Shown here piece after piece: positions 61,549 through 64,000 of a DNA stretch of 64,000 bases. The position numbers and the translations under genes were made by a program. The stretch covers positions 62,001 through 126,000 of the forward strand of contig NZ_JABFTT010000012.1 of NCBI RefSeq assembly GCF_021404465.1, read 5' to 3'. The notes beneath the pieces were generated by a model, which made no database searches, had not been told where the DNA came from, and was given only the letters and a program-made list of their open reading frames with translations. This stretch comes from Billgrantia zhangzhouensis. GTDB lineage: Bacteria > Pseudomonadota > Gammaproteobacteria > Pseudomonadales > Halomonadaceae. The stretch's first letter is position 1; every line of letters begins with the position of its first letter.

Positions 61549-62451
61549 GTGAAGGTACCTAAGCGATTGCAGCCGCTGATCGACGACGGCTTGATCGACG
61601 CAGTCGAAAGCCAACTGATGAGCGGCAAGGAGGCCCAGGTCTACGTGGTGATTTCCCACGGCGAGCGTCGCTGCGCCAAGGTCTTCAAGGAGGCCAAGCA
61701 GTGCAGCTTCAAGCAGGCGGTGCAGTACCAGGAGGGACGCCGCGAACGCAACAGCCGCCGCGCGCGGGCCATGGCCAAGAAGACCCGTTATGGCCAGAAG
61801 GAGCAGGAACAGGCCTGGCTCAACGCCGAGGTCGACGCCCTCTACCGGCTGGCGGCGGCCGACGTGCGAGTGCCGCAGCCCTACGGTTTCATTGATGGCG
61901 TGCTGCTGATGGAGATGATCAGCGATGCCGAGGGCCTGACCGCCCCGCGCCTGGACGACGTGATCCTGAGCCCCGAGCAGGCCCGCGAGTACTACGCCAA
62001 GATCCTGCGCGACGTGGTCAAGATGCTGTGTGCCGGCCTGGTGCACGGGGATCTTTCCGAGTTCAACGTGCTGCTGGCCACCGACGGTCCGGTGATCATC
62101 GACCTGCCCCAGGCGGTGGACGCCGCCGGCAACAACAGCGCCGAATGGATGTTCGAGCGCGACGTGGACAACATGCGCCGCTACTTCGGCCGCTTCGCTC
62201 CGGAGTTGCTCGGCACCGACTACGGTAAGGAGATCTGGGCGCTCTATGAATCCGGCGAGTTGCATCCCGAGAGCCGACTGACCGGCTGCTTCGAGCATGA
62301 CATCGGCACCGTGGACGTGGAGGAACTGATGAGCGTGATCGAGGACGTGCGCGAGGAGGAGGCCTATCGCCAGGGGACACGCAACCGCGGTGATGAACCC
62401 GGCGTTGAGGAGGCCGCCGAGGAGTGGCGGGAATCCCAGCGAGAGCGTTGA
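61549..62451 (+). CDS. RIO-type serine protein kinase
   Basis: GTG 61549 follows AAGGAGGA and opens 300 residues. A RIO1-like kinase domain has the phosphate-anchor MSGKEAQVYVVISHGERRCA near residue 24, catalytic loop LVHGDLSEFNVLL near 164 and metal-binding IIDLPQAVD near 183. An acidic C-terminal tail follows (EEEAYRQGTRNRGDEPGVEE). The layout matches the Pseudomonas PA4780-type RIO kinases. Bacterial RIO kinases are little studied; the DbpA gene beside it hints at ribosome maturation (inference). Confidence 0.92.
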   Translation: MKVPKRLQPLIDDGLIDAVESQLMSGKEAQVYVVISHGERRCAKVFKEAKQCSFKQAVQYQEGRRERNSRRARAMAKKTRYGQKEQEQAWLNAEVDALYRLAAADVRVPQPYGFIDGVLLMEMISDAEGLTAPRLDDVILSPEQAREYYAKILRDVVKMLCAGLVHGDLSEFNVLLATDGPVIIDLPQAVDAAGNNSAEWMFERDVDNMRRYFGRFAPELLGTDYGKEIWALYESGELHPESRLTGCFEHDIGTVDVEELMSVIEDVREEEAYRQGTRNRGDEPGVEEAAEEWRESQRER

Positions 62452-62504
62452 GCCGAATTGGAGTACCCTTTCGAATCATCTCCAATAACCGAGCGAGGAT
62501 CGCC

Positions 62505-63098
62505 ATGTCGTTGCGTAAGACGTTGCCCATCCATTCCGGACGCTGGCTTGCCATTGCCTTGGCCCTGCTGCTGGCAGGGTGCCAGATGCAGCCACCGGAG
62601 CCACCCGACGAGGACAAGGCGGCCATCGACCGTATGCTGGGGCTGATCGACGAGCGGCTCGACGTGGCGCCGCTGGTGGCCCAGTCCAAGTGGAACAGTG
62701 GCGCGCCCATCGAGGCACCCGAACGTGAGGCGCAGATCCTCGACCAGGTGGCGGAGGATGCCGAAGCCGCCGGCGTCGATGAGGACTTCGCCCGGCGCTT
62801 CTTCGACAAGCAGTTCGAAGCCAGCAAGCAGATCCAACGGCGCCTGCACCATCAATGGCTGCAGGAGGGGCGTTCCACTTTCGCCGACCCGCCCGACCTC
62901 GCCGAGGAGGTGCGCCCGGTGCTCGACCGCCTGACGCCGCAACTGATCGAATCATTGGCCGACATCGAGCGTATCGCCGCGGTCGAAGGTTCGGGTCGCT
63001 ATCTCGAACGGCGCGCGACAGAGCTGATCCAGGACGACTTCGACGGCGAGCCGCGTGACGTCTCGATCCAACCGTTGGTGGAGCGCCTCACACCCTAG
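62505..63098 (+). CDS. aroQ: Exported chorismate mutase, AroQ gamma class, as lipoprotein
   Basis: ATG 62505 gives 197 residues with a lipoprotein signal (LALLLAGCQMQ, Cys near residue 26). AroQ helices follow: IDRMLGLIDERLDVAPLVAQ, SKWNSGAPIEAPEREAQILD and FARRFFDKQFEASKQIQRRL. The residues for chorismate binding (Arg, Lys, Arg, Glu/Gln) are consistent with the gamma class. Secreted AroQ-gamma enzymes act in the periplasm; lipidation here would anchor it. The physiological purpose of an exported chorismate mutase is unknown. A PQQ dehydrogenase of the quinate/shikimate family lies just downstream on the other strand. Confidence 0.85.
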   Translation: MSLRKTLPIHSGRWLAIALALLLAGCQMQPPEPPDEDKAAIDRMLGLIDERLDVAPLVAQSKWNSGAPIEAPEREAQILDQVAEDAEAAGVDEDFARRFFDKQFEASKQIQRRLHHQWLQEGRSTFADPPDLAEEVRPVLDRLTPQLIESLADIERIAAVEGSGRYLERRATELIQDDFDGEPRDVSIQPLVERLTP

Positions 63099-63112
63099 CG
63101 CAAGGGGATGAG

Positions 63113-63313
63113 TCAGAGCGTCCAGGCTGCGGGGTGCCCAGGCTTGAGCGCGCCCTGTTCGTCCCAGTCGTCCCAACCGGCGAAGGGAATCGGCGCCTCG
63201 TCGTCGAGCCCTTCCAGCCGCCGTGCCCAGGCGGGCTTCTCCGCTTTCAGGCGCTCACGGAATGCCGCCTCGTCCTGGTAGCTGAGCCCGCCGCCCGCGT
63301 GGAAATCGCGGTA
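63113..63313 (-). pseudogene. C-terminal gene remnant of unknown family
   Basis: A minus-strand frame of 66 codons (start of visible part YRDFHAGGGLSYQDEAAFRE, end GHPAAWTL, stop 63113) has ordinary coding composition. It is closed upstream by TAG 63314-63316 and has no start codon. It therefore looks like the 3' end of a gene that lost its 5' part. I do not recognise the family. Confidence 0.5.
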
Positions 63314-63361
63314 CTAAGTGCCGAGCCAACCAGCTCTTCAACCTCTCCCAGCGAGGCCGGT

Positions 63362-64000
63362 TCACTCCTCGGGCAGGGCGTAGGCCATCACGCTGTCGCC
63401 CAGGCTGGTCTCGGCCTGAAAGGCTCCGCCCGCGGCAATCACCACGTATTGACGTCCCTCGTGCATATAAGTCATCGGCGTCGCCTGGCCGCCTGCTGGC
63501 AGGCGCGCCTCCCACAGCATGTCGCCGCTGGTGTTGTTGAAGGCGCGGATATAGTCATCCATGGTGGCCCCGATGAAGGTTACGCCGCCGGCGGTTGTTA
63601 CCGGGCCGGCACTGGTGGGAGCGCCCACGGTCATTTTCAATCGCGTGGGAATGCCCCAGGGGCCCTGGTCGAAGCTGGTACCGATCGGCCGGGACCAGAC
63701 CAGTTCGCCGGTGGCGAGGTCGGTGGCGCTGAGAAAGCCCCAGGGCGGCGCGGTACAGGGCATGTCCAGCGGCGAGAGCCAGGCACCGCGCTCTGCGGCT
63801 ACCGGTGCGCCGAGCATCGGCTGTGCTTCCTGGTCGATGTAGCTGGCGTCTTCCTCGCCGATCGGTGCGATGTTCTCCATCTCCTCGGCTTCCTCGCGCG
63901 GATAGAGTACGACGCTCGATGGCATGCGGTTGTTGTTGACGATCATCAGGCCGTTGTCGAGATCGAAGGCGGCGCTACCCCAGTTGATGCCGCCGAGAAT
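63362..64000 (-). CDS. Membrane-bound PQQ-dependent dehydrogenase (glucose/quinate/shikimate family), C-terminal part
   Basis: The gene runs off the right edge of the window; 212 C-terminal residues are seen. They show PQQ propeller blades: WGSAAFDLDNGLMIVNNNRM, PCTAPPWGFLSATDLATGEL, GPVTTAGGVTFIGATMDDYI, RAFNNTSGDMLWEARLPAGG and QATPMTYMHEGRQYVVIAAG. Members oxidise glucose or quinate/shikimate in the periplasm and pass electrons to ubiquinone. The visible part cannot tell glucose from quinate/shikimate. The N-terminal membrane part and its substrate residues would be outside the window. Confidence 0.9.
   Translation of the reverse strand: MLGGINWGSAAFDLDNGLMIVNNNRMPSSVVLYPREEAEEMENIAPIGEEDASYIDQEAQPMLGAPVAAERGAWLSPLDMPCTAPPWGFLSATDLATGELVWSRPIGTSFDQGPWGIPTRLKMTVGAPTSAGPVTTAGGVTFIGATMDDYIRAFNNTSGDMLWEARLPAGGQATPMTYMHEGRQYVVIAAGGAFQAETSLGDSVMAYALPEE

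Noticed and set aside
60847..62298. 483-codon minus-strand frame
   Set aside because: Shadow of dbpA and the RIO kinase gene; no domain is recognisable.

Overview
The window is 64 kb of GC-rich, densely coded chromosomal DNA from a Gram-negative gammaproteobacterium. The gene set (TRAP and tripartite tricarboxylate transporters, a MexEF-OprN-like efflux system, an AztC/AztD zinc pair, a RIO kinase beside DbpA, a DUF3618/YqjE envelope-stress operon, a DUF3008 protein) and the acidic proteins fit Halomonas or a close relative. That placement is an inference, since no rRNA or other phylogenetic marker is present. I found no tRNA, rRNA, CRISPR array, insertion sequence or prophage.

Layout. 1-2256 is the end of a tetronate-type catabolic operon (tctA end, otnK, otnC). 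2335-7388, on the minus strand, holds a GlxA-type regulator, a TRAP transporter (dctP, dctQ, dctM) and a proline-racemase-family enzyme. 7533-16108 is a zinc-limitation island. It has a TonB receptor behind a near-perfect Zur palindrome, zinc-binding protein aztC and metallochaperone aztD with an (Asp-His)n tail, a COG0523 GTPase and the zinc-sparing GTP cyclohydrolase folE2. Further Zur-like boxes lie at 13942 and 15151. An AraC regulator with a divergent TSUP permease and a perfect inverted repeat is embedded in the island. 16197-24575 holds luxS, a DUF3298 lipoprotein, a DUF523 protein, a DUF2157/DUF4401/GDYXXLXY membrane operon, a small hydrolase, a LysE exporter, yghU and yjdM.

24657-28380 is a three-gene ABC importer (iron(III)- or aminoethylphosphonate-type), followed by decayed gene remnants. 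28677-36595 is a loose region with an RlpA-like protein, a diguanylate cyclase, HIT and SnoaL-like proteins, a periplasmic glycerophosphodiester phosphodiesterase, a LysE/AraC pair, an ORF interrupted by an amber codon and two tandem paralogous 103-aa unknown proteins. 36813-49288 holds a large AsmA protein, a Lpd-like flavoprotein, a tautomerase/creatininase/hydrolase cluster, the three-gene envelope-stress operon, a YebC-family regulator, a metal-ligand-less M24 protein and a GST.

49361-59889 is a stress-export region. soxR faces a SoxR-box promoter with a 19-bp spacer driving a full-length ABC exporter plus a RidA protein. Next comes a LysR regulator divergent from a MexE-MexF-OprN-like tripartite pump. 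60121-64000 carries dbpA, a RIO kinase, an exported lipoprotein chorismate mutase, a gene remnant and the 3' part of a membrane PQQ dehydrogenase of the glucose/quinate/shikimate family.

The strongest biological unit is the zinc-limitation regulon. It joins outer-membrane capture, periplasmic handling, cytoplasmic delivery and a zinc-independent replacement enzyme, but has no inner-membrane zinc permease or ATPase in the window. The SoxR-box/ABC-exporter pair and the tandem unknown paralogs are the next most promising items.
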